64,000 nucleotides of DNA, from the NCBI RefSeq assembly GCF_018882245.1, contig NZ_JACVOV010000002.1:62001-126000 (forward strand). The letters are read 5' to 3'. Position 1 is the stretch's first letter. Each line of letters starts with the position of its first letter. Of this stretch, positions 38,360-46,954 are shown piece after piece. Origin of the DNA: Polynucleobacter sp. AP-Capit-er-40B-B4 (GTDB lineage Bacteria > Pseudomonadota > Gammaproteobacteria > Burkholderiales > Burkholderiaceae). The notes under the pieces were generated by a model. It did not search any database. It was not told the DNA's origin and saw only the letters and a program-made list of their open reading frames with translations. The position numbers were made by a program, and so were the translations under genes.

Positions 38360-39310
38360 ATGATTTTAGCTGTGTCGACACCTAAAAACCTTTCATCCCC
38401 AGCCGGCGGCTATCGCGGGCGATTTGCCCCTTCCCCTACCGGCCCACTGCACGCCGGATCCCTGGTTGCTGCCCTTGGAAGCTGGCTAGATGCCCGTAAA
38501 CAAGGGGGTAAATGGCTGCTCAGAATCGAGGATTTAGACGCCCCTCGCTGCACCCCCGAAGCAACCCAGCAAATACAGTCCCAATTGCTCGCCTGTGGGC
38601 TTTCTTGGGATGAGGAGATCATCCATCAATCCCAGCGCCAAAAGGCTTACCAGGGGGCTTTAGAGCGCTTAAATGGCTTGGAATGCCTGTATGCCTGCAC
38701 TTGCTCCAGACAGACCATTGCCAATACCCTAGCTAGTCTCGGAATAGAAACCCCCCGCAATCAAGAAATGGTCTATCCAGGCACCTGCCGCCCTGCCTCT
38801 TTAATAAGCAATCCCGCAGATACCTTTAAAGATCGAGGGAAAGCTTGGCGGATCGCTCTGCCCCCAAATTGCCATATTGAATTTGAGGATTTAGCACTAG
38901 GACACCAAAGCCAAAATCTCAATCAGGAAGCGGGCGATTTTGTACTGCGCAGAAGTGATGGATTATTTACCTATCAGCTAGCCGTTGTAGTTGATGATGC
39001 CGAACAAGGCATCACCCATATCGTGCGTGGCAAAGATTTGTTGAGCAATACCGCAAGACAAATTTATCTACAAAAGGCATTGGGATATCAAAGGCCAGAG
39101 TATTTACATCTGCCTTTAGTGCTTGATGAGCATGGTGAAAAGCTCAGCAAACAAACTCTAGCAACACAGATCAATACGCAAGATGAAAAACACTCGCTGA
39201 TGGAGTTGCGTAAAGCAGCAAAGCATTTGGGATTGAAAAACTTGCCTGATGGCGAGAACACTACGATTGCTGAGTGGCTGTTAGCAGCCACTCATGCATG
39301 GAAAAGCTAA
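38360..39310 (+). CDS. gluQ: Glutamyl-Q tRNA(Asp) synthetase
   Basis: A 316-residue truncated GluRS-like enzyme that glutamylates queuosine in tRNA-Asp. RGRFAPSPTGPLHAGSLVAALGS carries the HIGH-like motif, and KLSKQT is the KMSKS equivalent. Two CxC/Cys groups (CTCSRQT; GTCR) make the zinc site, and the anticodon-binding domain of GluRS is absent, as expected. No Shine-Dalgarno precedes the ATG; a GTG at 38372 inside a GTGTCGACAC palindrome is an alternative start. Its stop codon lies in the stem of its own terminator. QueG, encoded 9 kb away, acts in the same queuosine pathway. Confidence 0.9.
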   Translation: MILAVSTPKNLSSPAGGYRGRFAPSPTGPLHAGSLVAALGSWLDARKQGGKWLLRIEDLDAPRCTPEATQQIQSQLLACGLSWDEEIIHQSQRQKAYQGALERLNGLECLYACTCSRQTIANTLASLGIETPRNQEMVYPGTCRPASLISNPADTFKDRGKAWRIALPPNCHIEFEDLALGHQSQNLNQEAGDFVLRRSDGLFTYQLAVVVDDAEQGITHIVRGKDLLSNTARQIYLQKALGYQRPEYLHLPLVLDEHGEKLSKQTLATQINTQDEKHSLMELRKAAKHLGLKNLPDGENTTIAEWLLAATHAWKS

Positions 39311-39325
39311 AGAACTTAGCTTTTC
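39301..39325 (+). terminator. gluQRS terminator containing the stop codon
   Basis: Perfect 10-bp stem GAAAAGCTAA / TTAGCTTTTC with a 5-base loop. The TAA stop is the last triplet of the left arm, and a T-rich tandem array follows. Confidence 0.75.
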
Positions 39326-39381
39326 CTTTATTTCTTGTTTCTTTATTTCTTGTTTCTTTATTTCTTGTTTCTTTATTTCTT
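39326..39381. repeat. 15-bp tandem repeat, about 3.7 copies
   Basis: The unit CTTTATTTCTTGTTT occurs three times exactly (39326-39340, 39341-39355, 39356-39370) and then as an 11-base partial copy. The last unit runs into the stop codon and final lysine codons of the convergent helicase gene. Replication slippage is the likely origin; the T-rich sequence also serves as the tail of the gluQRS terminator. Confidence 0.9.
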
Positions 39382-40830
39382 TTTAAAGCCGCCGAGTAAA
39401 GCACCAACGGCAGGCTTAGCAGGAGTAATACCTACTTTTTTCTCTTCGGGCTTTGCAGGATCTGTAGCAGAGGCTGTAGATGCAGATGGCTCGTAAGGCT
39501 TGTAGAAGAAAGGGTCTGACATCTTAGCTGGCGCGCTGCCATAGCTACTAGATGATGGGCGGCTTGCTGAAGGTGCACCTTCAGGCAAAGGCTTCACATC
39601 TAATTTACGCTTCATCAACTTTTCAATATCGTCGAGTAAGCGCTTCTCACTGGCATCAACCAATGCAATTGCATCGCCTTTACTACCGGCACGACCAGTT
39701 CGACCGATACGGTGAATAAAGTCTTCTGCGTTGTATGGTAGTTCGTGATTAATCACGCAAGGCATATCTGGAATATCTAAACCACGAGCTGCTACATCAG
39801 TTGCTACTAAAGCTTCGATGGCGCCAGACTTAAACGCATCCAAAGTTAAGGTGCGCTCACCTTGGCTCTTATCGCCATGAATCGCACCCGCTTTAATACC
39901 GTCACGCTCTAGGGCACGCGATAACTTTGCGCAACCCAAACGACTATTGGTAAAGATGATGCATTGACGTGATAAGCCTGCACGTGTGCGTGCTTCAAGC
40001 ACTTTCACAATCGCACGTTGTTTATCGGCGGAGGAAACCATGTGCACTACTTGCTTAACTGTATCGGCTGCGGCATTTTGACGTGCTACCTCAACCGTTA
40101 CTGGAGTACGCAAATAACTTTGTGCCAGTTTTTTGATTTCTGGGGAGAAAGTCGCTGAGAACAATAAGGTTTGTCTTTGCGCCGGAATTAAATCAATGAT
40201 GCGTTGTAAGTCTGGCAAGAAGCCCATGTCGAGCATGCGGTCTGCTTCGTCTAAAACCAAGATCTCTACTTGGGAGAGGTTGGCCACTTTAGATCCAATG
40301 TGATCAAGTAAACGACCAGGAGTGGCAATCAATATCTCTACGCCATTGCGCAAAATACCTACTTGCTCTTTCATGTCCACGCCACCGTAGACTACTGCAG
40401 CGCGCAGATCAGTGTGCTTTGAATAGCTCGCAGCATTTTCAGCTACTTGCACGGCCAACTCACGAGTTGGCGTGAGAACCAATGCACGAATTGGATGACG
40501 TGCCGGTGACGCGCTATTGCTAGCGTGACGCAAAATCTTTTGAATGATCGGCAATACAAAGGCAGCTGTCTTACCGGTACCGGTTTGCGCAGCACCCATG
40601 AGGTCGCTTCCAGCCAAGACATGCGGAATCGATTGCGCTTGAATCGGAGTCGGAGTGTTGTAGCCCTGCTCCAGAACCGCTTTTTGAATTTTCGGATCTA
40701 AACCAAAGTCAGCAAAAGTGATTGTTGCCGGAGGTGAAGCAGTGGCAGCAGTGTCAGTGTTAGTAACACTAGGGGTAGCGGCTTCGCTAACCCCTGTAGA
40801 TGAATTTATTTCAGTAGCAGTATTTGTCAA
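39373..40830 (-). CDS. rhlE: DEAD-box RNA helicase, RhlE type
   Basis: A 485-residue ATP-dependent RNA helicase. After a Thr/Ala-rich N-terminal extension of about 38 residues come the Q motif (FADFGLDPKIQKAVLEQGY), Walker A AQTGTGKTAAF, DEAD in VLDEADRMLDMGF, SAT in LFSATFS, and HRIGRTGR. The C-terminal tail is Ser/Pro/Lys-rich and ends in lysines, suiting RNA contact. RhlE proteins act in ribosome assembly and cold adaptation. The stop codon lies in a tandem repeat; the gene follows the GlcG-like gene by six bases. Confidence 0.88.
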   Translation of the reverse strand: MTNTATEINSSTGVSEAATPSVTNTDTAATASPPATITFADFGLDPKIQKAVLEQGYNTPTPIQAQSIPHVLAGSDLMGAAQTGTGKTAAFVLPIIQKILRHASNSASPARHPIRALVLTPTRELAVQVAENAASYSKHTDLRAAVVYGGVDMKEQVGILRNGVEILIATPGRLLDHIGSKVANLSQVEILVLDEADRMLDMGFLPDLQRIIDLIPAQRQTLLFSATFSPEIKKLAQSYLRTPVTVEVARQNAAADTVKQVVHMVSSADKQRAIVKVLEARTRAGLSRQCIIFTNSRLGCAKLSRALERDGIKAGAIHGDKSQGERTLTLDAFKSGAIEALVATDVAARGLDIPDMPCVINHELPYNAEDFIHRIGRTGRAGSKGDAIALVDASEKRLLDDIEKLMKRKLDVKPLPEGAPSASRPSSSSYGSAPAKMSDPFFYKPYEPSASTASATDPAKPEEKKVGITPAKPAVGALLGGFKKK

Positions 40831-40836
40831 GGTAAC

Positions 40837-41244
40837 TTACATGATGGCGGCAATGCCGGCCTTAGCGGTCTCAGCATCTTCCGCAGATTTAACGCCGGAA
40901 ACGCCGACTGCGCCGATGGTAAACCCGTTTACCTCGATATTGACGCCACCTTCTAACATGCCTGATACGTGCGGGGCAGATAAGAAAGCATGGCGACCGT
41001 TATTAATAATTTCTTCGTAAACACGAGTCTCGCGTTTACCCATTGCAGCAGTACGCGCTTTTTCTTGTGCAATATAAGAAGACAAAGGAGCGCAACCATC
41101 ACGACGAATTAAACCCAACATATGACCACCATCGTCACAAACAGCAATCGTCACTGCCAAATTATGTTTAGCAGCGTGCTTGTCTGCTGCGTCCAAAATC
41201 TTTTGAACATCAGCTTGAGTTAAGTAAGGTTTAGTAGCAGTCAT
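40837..41244 (-). CDS. GlcG/HbpS-family protein
   Basis: A 135-residue member of the GlcG/HbpS (DUF336) family: AVCDDGGHMLGLIRRDGC and the C-terminal GVNIEVNGFTIGAVGVSGVKSAEDAETAKAG-like stretch are diagnostic. Relatives are encoded in glycolate operons or bind heme extracellularly; the biochemical role is uncertain. No signal peptide is visible, so it is probably cytoplasmic. It lies downstream of the glyoxylate aminotransferase on the same strand and near a glycolate/lactate-dehydrogenase-like gene, which fits the glycolate link. Confidence 0.85.
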   Translation of the reverse strand: MTATKPYLTQADVQKILDAADKHAAKHNLAVTIAVCDDGGHMLGLIRRDGCAPLSSYIAQEKARTAAMGKRETRVYEEIINNGRHAFLSAPHVSGMLEGGVNIEVNGFTIGAVGVSGVKSAEDAETAKAGIAAIM

Positions 41245-41389
41245 GTTTAATCTTTCTGTCTCGAATTTGGTGTATTTGTTTAATGCACTTCTATATAAGT
41301 ACTTGAATTATAAGGGGTGTAGCGCGATCCCATATACAGAATCAGGCTCCACCCCACTTAATGCGCTTCTGTGTTGCTCTAAGTCCTTC

Positions 41390-42574
41390 TTATTTAAGGA
41401 ACTCTTGGGCTGCGACTACGCCGCTGGCCTTAGGTTTGTAACCCATAGAGCCCAAGCTCATCTCTACACCACTTAAAGCAGCCATCAAGCTCAATTCATT
41501 GCAATCGCCCAAATGGCCGATACGGAATGCCTTGCCTTTGATCTTGCCCAAACCAGTGCCCAACGAGAGATTGAATTTCTCAAGAGCATGTTTGCGCAAT
41601 ACATCCGCATCCATACCTTCCGGAGTAGCAATACAAGTAAGTACTGGTGAATAACAATCTTTGTCTTGACACTGAATTTCTAAGCCCCAAGCTTTCACTG
41701 CTTCACGACAAGCTGCAGCTAAACGTTGATGACGTGCAAAGATCGTATCCAATCCTTCAGCCATCATCATGTCCATTGCTTCATGCAAACCGTACATCAA
41801 ATTGGTGCTCGGAGTTGTTGGCCAGTAACCTGTTTTATTGGATTCAAGAATTTCATCCCAAGCCCAATAAGCTTTGTGCATTTTGTTGCTTTTACTGACT
41901 TCAATAGCGCGTGGTGATAAAGCATTAAAGCCAATGCCTGGTGGCAACATCAAGCCTTTTTGTGAGCCAGAGATCGTGACGTCAGCGCCCCACTTGTCAT
42001 GCTCATAATCGGCTGAACCCAAGCCAGATACGCTGTCTACGAGCAATAAGGCTGGATGCTTCAGGGAATCAATCGCTTTACGAACTGCTGCGATGTTTGA
42101 TGTCACGCCAGTAGAAGTTTCGTTATGCACTACGCAAACTGCTTTGATCTCATGACCCGTGTCTTTACGTAAGCGCTCTTCGATGACTGATGCATCTACA
42201 CCCCAACGCCAAGAATCTTGTCCAGTTTTACCAACCACTTCGACATCCAAACCAAGACGCTTACCAAGTGCACGCCACAAGTTAGCAAACTGACCAGTTT
42301 CATAGAACAGCACTTTGTCGCCAGGGCTCAGTACGTTTACCAAAGCACCTTCCCAAGAACCAGTTCCGGAAGCGGAATAAATAATCACAGGCTGCTCAGT
42401 TTTAAAAATCTTTTTGATGTTTTCTAAAACCTTCAGACCGAAGGCGCCAAACTCAGGGCCGCGATGGTCAATCGTTTGATAGCTGATGGCGCGCAGTACG
42501 CGTGGAGGAACAGGACTAGGGCCAGGAATATGTAAAAAGTGGCGTCCTGATGCGTGGTTATCAAGTTTCAACAT
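41390..42574 (-). CDS. Alanine/serine--glyoxylate aminotransferase, class V
   Basis: A 394-residue PLP enzyme of the AGAT/SGAT family. GPSPVPPRVLRAI at the N-terminus, the SASGTGSWEGALVN cofactor loop, VDSVSGLGS with the ring-contacting Asp near residue 180, and ISGSQKGLMLPPG with the Schiff-base Lys206 are all present. It transfers an amino group to glyoxylate, giving glycine. The ATG at 42574 is preferred; a GTG four codons upstream is possible. A palindromic GntR-type site lies about 80 bases upstream, matching one in front of the divergent regulator gene. Confidence 0.88.
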   Translation of the reverse strand: MLKLDNHASGRHFLHIPGPSPVPPRVLRAISYQTIDHRGPEFGAFGLKVLENIKKIFKTEQPVIIYSASGTGSWEGALVNVLSPGDKVLFYETGQFANLWRALGKRLGLDVEVVGKTGQDSWRWGVDASVIEERLRKDTGHEIKAVCVVHNETSTGVTSNIAAVRKAIDSLKHPALLLVDSVSGLGSADYEHDKWGADVTISGSQKGLMLPPGIGFNALSPRAIEVSKSNKMHKAYWAWDEILESNKTGYWPTTPSTNLMYGLHEAMDMMMAEGLDTIFARHQRLAAACREAVKAWGLEIQCQDKDCYSPVLTCIATPEGMDADVLRKHALEKFNLSLGTGLGKIKGKAFRIGHLGDCNELSLMAALSGVEMSLGSMGYKPKASGVVAAQEFLK

Positions 42575-42652
42575 GCTTTGTCTCACTTATGGGTGTGTTT
42601 ATGGGTGTTATTTCTGGAGCTAGTGTATGACAATTTTTGGCAATTTTCCATT

Positions 42653-42664
42653 TTTGCATACAAA
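42653..42664. promoter_or_regulatory. GntR/FadR-type operator, aminotransferase side
   Basis: TTTGCATACAAA differs at one base from the perfect palindrome TTTGTATACAAA found at the other end of the same intergenic region. It is about 79 bases upstream of the aminotransferase ATG. Confidence 0.6.
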
Positions 42665-42746
42665 TTATTTGAAATAATTACTTAAATAAACCCATAAATA
42701 GGCATTTAAAGCCTGTATTTATGCTTTATGATGGCTTATTGTTAAT

Positions 42747-42758
42747 TTTGTATACAAA
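42747..42758. promoter_or_regulatory. GntR/FadR-type operator, regulator side
   Basis: TTTGTATACAAA is a perfect 12-bp palindrome 23 bases before the GntR-family start codon, placed for autoregulation. A near-identical site lies 94 bases away. Confidence 0.65.
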
Positions 42759-42781
42759 TATAGGGTTTAGGGGATTCCAGC

Positions 42782-43477
42782 ATGGTAGCCATAGAACAGC
42801 CTAATTCTCAGAATTTGCATGAGGCCACTTTTCAAAAGCTCAGATCACTCTTGGTCGAAGGCAAGATCGCGCCCGGCAGCAAACTCAATGAGCGTGAATT
42901 AGCTGAGAGCCTCAATGTATCTCGCACCCCTATTCGGGAAGCGATTCGTCGCTTAGCTGCAGATGGTTTGGTTGAACTTATTACCAATCGTGGCGCAATT
43001 GCAGTTCAGCTAACCCTTGAGGATGTGATTCACACTTTTGATGTGATTGCGGATCTCGAAGGATTCTCTGGAGAATTGGCTGCCAACAATATTAGTGATG
43101 CCACCCTCTCTGAATTAGAGGCCCTCCAATATGAAATGATGGCTTCATATGCGCGCCGTGATTTATCCAGTTACTACAAACTGAATCTGCGTATTCATCA
43201 TCTGATTAATCAAGCTGCAAATAATCCAGTGCTCTCTAGACTCTTCACGCAAGTCAATGCCCGCATCGAAGCCCTGCGCTTTCGCTCTAACCAAGATGGC
43301 GTGAAATGGGAAAAGGCAGTTGAAGAACACCAAGAGATGCTCGATGCCCTCAAAGCCAGAGATACTGCACGTATGCGCAAGATCATGATCCAGCACGTAC
43401 AAAACAAACGCGATGTTGTAGTGCAACTACTCAAATCTGAAGCAGAAATAAAAGACGTGGAGACAGCCAAGTCATGA
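42782..43477 (+). CDS. GntR-family regulator, FadR/FCD subgroup
   Basis: A 231-residue regulator. The N-terminal winged helix contains IAPGSKLNERELAESLNVSRTPIREAIRRLAADGLVE (here in pieces; residues about 29-65), the GntR signature. The all-helical FCD ligand domain (residues about 85-215) retains D and H residues that bind metal in the family (DLEGFSGELAA; HHLINQAANN). It is divergent from the aminotransferase and overlaps the next gene by four bases. Glycolate, D-lactate or another 2-hydroxyacid is the likely ligand by context. Confidence 0.88.
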   Translation: MVAIEQPNSQNLHEATFQKLRSLLVEGKIAPGSKLNERELAESLNVSRTPIREAIRRLAADGLVELITNRGAIAVQLTLEDVIHTFDVIADLEGFSGELAANNISDATLSELEALQYEMMASYARRDLSSYYKLNLRIHHLINQAANNPVLSRLFTQVNARIEALRFRSNQDGVKWEKAVEEHQEMLDALKARDTARMRKIMIQHVQNKRDVVVQLLKSEAEIKDVETAKS

Positions 43478-46400
43478 ATAAGCCTCTAGACCTCAAAGAA
43501 CTCATGGTGGATCAGGCTGAGCTAGCCAAGCGCTTGCGTCAGGAGACTTCTGGCGAAGTAATGACCGATAGCGCGAGTCGTGGACGCTATGCAACGGATG
43601 CCTCTATCTATCAAGCAATGCCAGTTGCCGTGTTTGTACCAAAGACTGCACAAGATATTGCGAGCGCAATTCAGATTGCTGCTGAACTGGGCGTGCCTGT
43701 CCTTCCTCGTGGTGGTGGCACTAGCCAATGCGGTCAAACTACTGGCGCAGCACTGGTTATCGATAACACCAAATATTTCAGAAACGTTTTAGATCTCAAT
43801 CTTGATAAAGGTTATGTTGAAGTTGAGCCAGGCATCGTGCTTGATCATCTCAATGGCTCTTTAAAGCAACATGGTCTCTGGTATCCAGTTGACGTTTCCA
43901 CCGCAGGTCAAGCAACCATTGGCGGCATGGCAGGTAATAACTCCTGCGGCAGTCGCTCCATTGCTTACGGCAATATGGTGCATAACGTTTTAGGTATTGA
44001 TGCGTGGTTAGCAAATGGCAGAATTGCCAACTTCAGTGATTACGCCAGCAGCACTGGAGCTGCAAAAGAATTGGGTGATTTTGTAAAAAACCTAGCTCAT
44101 ACTCTCCAACCAGAAATTGAGGCGCATTTTCCAAAAGTATTAAGACGGGTAGCGGGATATAACCTCGATATCTTCAACCCCCAAAGTGAATTACCTTACA
44201 CCCAAGATGGCAGCGTCAATCTAGCCCATTTGTTAGTAGGTAGCGAAGGGACCCTCGCCTATTACAAGTCGCTCAAACTCAAACTAGCGCCATTGCCGCA
44301 ACACAAAGTACTCGGTATCGTGAACTTTGCGAGCTTTTATAAAGCCATGGATAGCGCTCAGCATATTGTGAAGCTCGGCCCTACTGCTGTAGAGCTGGTG
44401 GATCGCACCATGATTGATTTGGCACGCGGCAACCCAAGCTTTAAGAAAACCATTGAAACCGCTTTAATCGATCACACCGCACAAACACCTGAAGCGATTT
44501 TATTGGTGGAGTTTTCGGGTGAATCCCATGCGCCACTCTTAGAAAAGCTCAAAGCTTTACAGGAACTCATGAGTGATTTGGGCTTGCCAGGTTCTGTAGT
44601 GACTATGCCTGATGCCTCTCTGCAAAAGAATTTATGGGAAGTGCGTAAAGCCGGTTTGAACATCATGATGAGCCTCAAAGGTGATGGTAAGCCAGTGAGC
44701 TTTATCGAAGACTGTGCCGTGCCTCTCGAGAGTTTGGCGGATTACACCCAAGCACTCACTGAAGTATTTTCTAAATATGGTTCACGTGGTACTTGGTATG
44801 CCCACGCATCCGTAGGCACATTGCACGTACGTCCCATCTTGGATATGCGTAGAGATGGCGCCCAGAAAATGCGCGCTGTTGCCGAAGAAGCCTCTGCCCT
44901 GGTACGTAAATACAAAGGCGCTTATAGCGGTGAGCATGGTGATGGTCTATGTCGTGGCGAATGGATCTCTTGGCAGTTTGGTCCAAAGATCACTGAAGCC
45001 CTCGCAGAAATCAAATACGCATTTGATCCAAAGGGGTTATTTAATCCAGGAAAGATTGTTAATCCGCCAAAGATGGATGACTCCATCAACTTTAGATTTC
45101 CACCAAGTTATAAGGTCATTCCACTGCAACCCGCACTCGATTGGTCAGCTTGGAACGTCCAAAACGATCCTGTCACAGAAGAAACTACGGCACCTGGTAC
45201 TGGTGGTGACCCAGCGATGGGTTTAGCCAAAGCAGTAGAGATGTGCAACAACAATGGTCATTGCCGTAAGTTTGATGCGGAAGTGATGTGCCCTAGTTAT
45301 CGCGTCACCCGTGATGAGAAACATCTGACACGCGGTAGAGCCAATACACTTCGACTTGCACTATCTAATCAACTCGATATCAAAGATGAATCTTCGCCGC
45401 TGGGTAGCGATGCCATTAAAGAAGTGATGGAGCTTTGCGTAAGCTGTAAGGCCTGTCGCCGCGAATGCCCTACTGGCGTTGATATGGCCAAGATGAAGAT
45501 TGAGTTTCTTTCTGCTTACAAGAAGCGTGTAGGCCACTCGCTCAGGGATCTAGCAGTTGCCTATCTCCCCAAATATGCCAGCACGATTAGCACTACCCCA
45601 CTGCTACCAACTCTTTTGAACTTACGTAATCACATTGCGCCGGTTGCTAAGCTACAAGAATGGATCATGGGTATCTCTGCGCAAAGAAGTCTGCCAATTT
45701 GGAAGAGTAAAACCTTCTGGAATCAAAAAACAGCTGACTCTTATCAGTACACACCAGAGCAACTAGCTAGCAATACCGATGGCAAAGGTGTTGTTTTATT
45801 GGCCGATACCTTCAATGCTTACTTTGAAGATGAAAATCTCCAGGCAGCATTAAAAGTACTCAAGGCTGCGGGCTATCGAGTGCATATCCCCAATAAGAAT
45901 CAAAGCAAGAGTCAAAGTAAAGCAGCAAACCAAGCAGAAAGTTCATGCTCTAAAGAGTTTTGCTGTGGCAGAACCTATTTAGCTGCAGGCATGGTCGATA
46001 AAGCCAAGGAAACTCTTGGTGAATTAGTTGATCATCTTGCGCCTTATGCAGACAAACATATTCCGATTATTGGTTTAGAGCCTTCTTGCTTGTTTACCTT
46101 GAAAGATGAAGCATTGGTGATGGGCTTTGGTGAGCGCGCAGTGAGTGTTTCTAAGCAAGCGCAATTGCTAGAAGAATTCTTAGCGAGCGAAGCTAAGGCT
46201 GGCAAGCTCAAGTTAAACCTCAAAGCAGCCGATAAATCAGTGCTCTTTCATGGTCACTGTCATCAGAAGTCTTTTGCTGCCGTTACTCCTGCAATGGAGT
46301 TACTCAAACTCATTCCGAATGCAGAGCCTAAGTTGATTGAATCTTCTTGCTGCGGTATGGCAGGTAGTTTTGGTTACGAAGCCGAACATATTGAAGTGTC

Positions 46401-46554
46401 TAAGCAAATGGCAGAAGCTAGCCTATTGCCTAGTATTCGGAAGTCACCAGATAGTTGGGTAGTGGCTGACGGTACAAGCTGTCGCCATCAAATTGCGGAT
46501 GGTACTCAAAGAGAAGCTGTTCATATCGCCAGAATTTTGGCGGCGCATCTATAA
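43474..46554 (+). CDS. Fused FAD-linked 2-hydroxyacid dehydrogenase and Fe-S oxidoreductase
   Basis: A 1026-residue fusion. Residues about 40-280 are an FAD-binding PCMH domain (LPRGGGTSQCGQTTGAALVID, GGMAGNNSCGSRS). Residues 280-540 are the GlcD-type cap ending VNPPKM. Residues about 590-680 hold a ferredoxin-like domain with CNNNGHCRKF and CVSCKACRRECPTG for two [4Fe-4S] clusters. The C-terminal third carries CCG-domain motifs (EPSCLF, HGHCHQKS, SSCCGMAG). This layout equals GlcD plus GlcF in one chain, or the Dld-II type; the substrate is glycolate, D-lactate or 2-hydroxyglutarate-like. Electrons probably enter the quinone pool. It is translationally coupled to the GntR gene (ATGA overlap). 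Confidence 0.88.
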   Translation: MNKPLDLKELMVDQAELAKRLRQETSGEVMTDSASRGRYATDASIYQAMPVAVFVPKTAQDIASAIQIAAELGVPVLPRGGGTSQCGQTTGAALVIDNTKYFRNVLDLNLDKGYVEVEPGIVLDHLNGSLKQHGLWYPVDVSTAGQATIGGMAGNNSCGSRSIAYGNMVHNVLGIDAWLANGRIANFSDYASSTGAAKELGDFVKNLAHTLQPEIEAHFPKVLRRVAGYNLDIFNPQSELPYTQDGSVNLAHLLVGSEGTLAYYKSLKLKLAPLPQHKVLGIVNFASFYKAMDSAQHIVKLGPTAVELVDRTMIDLARGNPSFKKTIETALIDHTAQTPEAILLVEFSGESHAPLLEKLKALQELMSDLGLPGSVVTMPDASLQKNLWEVRKAGLNIMMSLKGDGKPVSFIEDCAVPLESLADYTQALTEVFSKYGSRGTWYAHASVGTLHVRPILDMRRDGAQKMRAVAEEASALVRKYKGAYSGEHGDGLCRGEWISWQFGPKITEALAEIKYAFDPKGLFNPGKIVNPPKMDDSINFRFPPSYKVIPLQPALDWSAWNVQNDPVTEETTAPGTGGDPAMGLAKAVEMCNNNGHCRKFDAEVMCPSYRVTRDEKHLTRGRANTLRLALSNQLDIKDESSPLGSDAIKEVMELCVSCKACRRECPTGVDMAKMKIEFLSAYKKRVGHSLRDLAVAYLPKYASTISTTPLLPTLLNLRNHIAPVAKLQEWIMGISAQRSLPIWKSKTFWNQKTADSYQYTPEQLASNTDGKGVVLLADTFNAYFEDENLQAALKVLKAAGYRVHIPNKNQSKSQSKAANQAESSCSKEFCCGRTYLAAGMVDKAKETLGELVDHLAPYADKHIPIIGLEPSCLFTLKDEALVMGFGERAVSVSKQAQLLEEFLASEAKAGKLKLNLKAADKSVLFHGHCHQKSFAAVTPAMELLKLIPNAEPKLIESSCCGMAGSFGYEAEHIEVSKQMAEASLLPSIRKSPDSWVVADGTSCRHQIADGTQREAVHIARILAAHL

Positions 46555-46582
46555 AAAAGATGGTCTAGCGTTATTTGGGTAG

Positions 46583-46954
46583 TTAACGAATAACGCCGTA
46601 ACCCACCATCAATAAGGTTCCAGTTAATAAAGCCGGAACCAATCGTTTTGTGGGTTTAGAAATCATCACGCCAATCGCTAAGGCACAAATCAGAACACGG
46701 ATCCATAGAGGCACGGTTGCCATCAGACCAAGCGGCATCACAATCAAACGCACTGTAAGTGCAGCAACCATTGCATAGGTCACCGCAGCCAACCAGCGAA
46801 AGATCTCGCTATCTTGGTTAATACTCTGTGATAGAAACACACCAATGGCACGACAGAAGTAAGTACCTAGACAGGCGCCAACCAAAGCGATCCATAGACC
46901 CCATCCAGTAAGTGCATCACTCATGTGATTGAAAGCATCTACTGCCCCGTTCAT
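46583..46954 (-). CDS. azlD: AzlD-family branched-chain amino acid export subunit
   Basis: A 123-residue membrane protein with four predicted segments. It is the small partner of AzlC, with AzlC-AzlD exporting branched-chain amino acids or analogues. Family features: ALVGACLGTYFCRAIGVFLS near the N-terminus and an ALLTGTLLMVGYG-like C-terminus. It overlaps azlC by four bases. An inverted repeat GCGTTATT / AATAACGC at 46568-46596 straddles its stop and may help end transcription on either strand. Confidence 0.85.
   Translation of the reverse strand: MNGAVDAFNHMSDALTGWGLWIALVGACLGTYFCRAIGVFLSQSINQDSEIFRWLAAVTYAMVAALTVRLIVMPLGLMATVPLWIRVLICALAIGVMISKPTKRLVPALLTGTLLMVGYGVIR

Noticed and set aside
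39326..39381. Possible short CRISPR-like array
   Set aside because: The units are head-to-tail without unique spacers and only 15 bases long; this is a simple tandem repeat.
44855..45226. Plus-strand frame of 123 codons inside the fused dehydrogenase gene
   Set aside because: It is a frame-shifted shadow of a continuous, well-conserved coding sequence.
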